Source of the DNA: Pseudoalteromonas rubra
GTDB lineage: Bacteria; Pseudomonadota; Gammaproteobacteria; Enterobacterales; Alteromonadaceae
NCBI RefSeq assembly: GCF_000238295.3
Contig: NZ_AHCD03000020.1
Coordinates: forward strand, 310,001 to 374,000
Length of the DNA stretch: 64,000 nt
Direction: 5' to 3'
Numbering within the stretch: position 1 is the stretch's first letter; every line of letters starts with the position of its first letter. The position numbers and the translations under genes are program-made. The notes below the pieces were generated by a model. The model did no database searches. It was not told the DNA's origin and was given only the letters and a program-made list of their open reading frames with translations. Positions 62,205 to 64,000 of the stretch are shown piece after piece.

Positions 62205-64000
62205 CTTTTTATAACCCTGACCGAATAGGTCGGGGTTTTTTTATGTCTGAATTTTAATGTTTTGTTGAGTGTGGTGTAGGACTTGAGCCCCACGCCGGGC
62301 GTGGCACTGATGCAAGTTAAGAGTCCGCTCACGGGTACCACTTTTTATAACCCTGACCGATTAGGTCGGGGTTTTTTTATGCCTGTTTTTCAGTATATTA
62401 TTTTTTAGCGAAGCAAAGTGGAGTCGGACTTGAGCCCCACGCCGGGCGTGGCACTGATGCAAGTTAAGAGTCCGCTCACGGGTACCACTTTTTATAACCC
62501 TGACCGATTAGGTCGGGGTTTTTTTATGCCTGTTTTTCAGTATATTATTTTTTAGCGAAGCAAAGTGGAGTCGGACTTGAGCCCCACGCCGGGCGTGGCA
62601 CTGATGCAAGTTAAGAGTCCGCTCACGGGTACCACTTTTTATAACCCTGACCGATTAGGTCGGGGTTTTTTTATGCCTGTTTTTCAGTATATTATTTTTT
62701 AGCGAAGCAAAGTGGAGTCGGACTTGAGCCCCACGCCGGGCGTGGCACTGATGCAAGTTAAGAGTCCGCTCACGGGTACCACTTTTTATAACCCTGACCG
62801 ATTAGGTCGGGGTTTTTTTATGCCTGTTTTTCAGTATATTATTTTTTAGCGAAGCAAAGTGGAGTCGGACTTGAGCCCCACGCCGGGCGTGGCACTGATG
62901 CAAGTTAAGAGTCCGCTCACGGGTACCACTTTTTATAACCCTGACCGATTAGGTCGGGGTTTTTTTATGCCTGTTTTTCAGTATATTATTTTTTAGCGAA
63001 GCAAAGTGGAGTCGGACTTGAGCCCCACGCCGGGCGTGGCACTGATGCAAGTTAAGAGTCCGCTCACGGGTACCACTTTTTATAACCCAGCTTTTTAGCT
63101 GGGTTTTTTTATGCCTAAATTTTAATATTTCATGGTGTGGTGTCGGACTTGAGCGCCACGCCGGGCGTGGCACTGATGCAAGTTAAGAGTCCGCTCACGG
63201 GTACCACTTTTTATAACCCTGACCGATTAGGTCGGGGTTTTTTTATGCCTGTTTTTCAGTATATTATTTTTTAGCGAAGCAAAGTGGAGTCGGACTTGAG
63301 CCCCACGCCGGGCGTGGCACTGATGCAAGTTAAGAGTCCGCCCACTGGTACCACTTTTTATAACCCCGACCGAATAGGTCGGGGTTTTTTTATGTCTGAA
63401 TTTTAATGTTTTGTTGAGTGTGGTGTAGGACTTGAGCCCCACGCATGGCGTGGTACTGATGCAAGTTAAGAGTCCGCCCACTGGACCCACTTTTTATAAC
63501 CCAGCTTTTTAGCTGGGTTTTTTATACCTGAAATTCAAGGTAACATACTGAAGCAATGTGGTGTCAGACTTGAGCCCCACGCCGGGCGTGGCACTGATGC
63601 AAGTTAAGAGTCCGCTCACGGGTACCACTTTTTATAACCCTGCTTTTTAGCTGGGTTTTTTTATGCCTAAATTTTAATATTTCATGGTGTGGTGTCGGAC
63701 TTGAGCGCCACGCCGGGCGTGGCACTGATGCAAGTTAAGAGTCCGACCACTGGACCCACTTTTTATAACCCTGGCCGAATAGGTCAGGGTTTTTTTATGC
63801 CTGAATTTTAATGTTTAGCCTAGTGTGGTGTCGGACTTGAGCCCCACGCCGGGCGTGGCACTGATGCAAGTTAAGAGTCCGCCCACTGGACCCACTTTTT
63901 ATAACCCCGACCGAATAGGTCAGGGGTTTTTTTATAGCTGAGATTCAAAGAACCATGCTGAAGTTAGAAGCAGTGTTTGGACTTGAGCGTATGGTGGGTT
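62205..64000 (+). repeat. tandem array of tRNA-3'-end/terminator/hairpin units, continuing past the window
   Basis: Thirteen copies of a GGACTTGAG-type element start at 62279, 62426, 62573, 62720, 62867, 63014, 63145, 63292, 63428, 63566 (variant AGACT), 63697, 63833 and 63979; the last is cut by the window end. Spacing is 147 for most and 131-138 or 146 for others. Each full unit contains an intrinsic terminator, an AT-rich spacer, a hairpin RNA (CCACGC/GCGTGG within CGGACT/AGTCCG), then a copy of the tRNA-Leu 3' end from the T-loop through the acceptor strand, with CCA in most. The five units from 62341 to 63075 appear identical. No protein gene is credible inside it. Confidence 0.9.
62215..62242 (+). 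terminator. intrinsic terminator after tRNA-Leu
   Basis: CCCTGACC pairs with GGTCGGGG around GAATA, followed by seven T. The tRNA transcript should end here unless readthrough into the repeat array occurs; nearly the same terminator recurs in each array unit. Confidence 0.8.

Noticed and set aside
61994..62257. Open reading frame of 87 codons
   Set aside because: It runs through the promoter, the whole tRNA-Leu and its terminator; not a protein gene.
62949..63490. Two minus-strand reading frames in the array
   Set aside because: They are repeats of the same spurious frame across array units and cross terminators.
62205..64000. CRISPR array
   Set aside because: Units of 131-147 bp are nearly identical throughout, with no short repeat/unique spacer alternation and no cas genes.
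62205..64000. Series of phage attachment sites at a tRNA 3' end
   Set aside because: The tRNA-like ends are about 140 bp apart with no cargo between them, and each unit repeats terminator and hairpin as well as the tRNA end.

Overview
The window reads as chromosome of a marine gammaproteobacterium of the Pseudoalteromonas type. This is inferred from protein character and from the neighbour groups pepA-holC-valS beside lptF-lptG, gor, and prlC with rsmJ; no database was consulted. Most genes have balanced base composition and overlap or sit close together. The stretch at about 25.4-37.7 kb is visibly AT-rich.

Layout. 1-2.4 kb: zinc-homeostasis genes (DUF1826, a COG0523/CobW GTPase, a MerC-like membrane protein behind a Zur-box-like palindrome). 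2.5-4.0 kb: a Sec-secreted RTX-repeat protein. 4.2-14.1 kb: five overlapping genes (DUF4132, MoxR AAA+ ATPase, DUF5682, VWA, SWIM) matching the poorly understood E. coli yehI-yehL-yehM-yehP-yehQ set. 14.2-17.8 kb: an FG-GAP secreted protein, small unknown genes and a membrane-linked AraC regulator.

About 17.98-37.77 kb looks like a composite genomic island that ends at the 3' end of gor. Two similar attachment-like sequences, at 17978 and 24140, divide it into a 6.2 kb heavy-metal RND efflux cassette and a 13.6 kb element. The larger element carries an IS903-type insertion sequence with a perfect 9-bp target duplication. It also carries a tightly packed operon (DUF1611, PLP racemase-like protein, HflK-like, HflC-like, NhaA) behind a structured leader, and a Tn554/RIT-like trio of tyrosine-recombinase proteins with a small coiled-coil partner. 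The wreck of a second, related recombinase module lies beside it.

37.8-61.9 kb is mostly core: gor, prlC behind a sigma-32-like promoter, a response regulator, rsmJ, a chemotaxis receptor, a lipoprotein, a GNAT-nitrilase fusion, a kexin-like protease with a probable dedicated chaperone, a hybrid histidine kinase, valS, holC, pepA, lptF, lptG and an RDD membrane protein.

62.0 kb to the end: a tRNA-Leu(CAA) gene with its own promoter and terminator is followed by a tandem array of 131-147-bp units that runs off the window. Each unit repeats the tRNA's 3' end, an intrinsic terminator and a conserved hairpin RNA. It recalls the rtT repeats after E. coli tyrT, but is much longer and unrelated in its hairpin part. 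This array and the island cargo operon are the two best candidates for undescribed biology.
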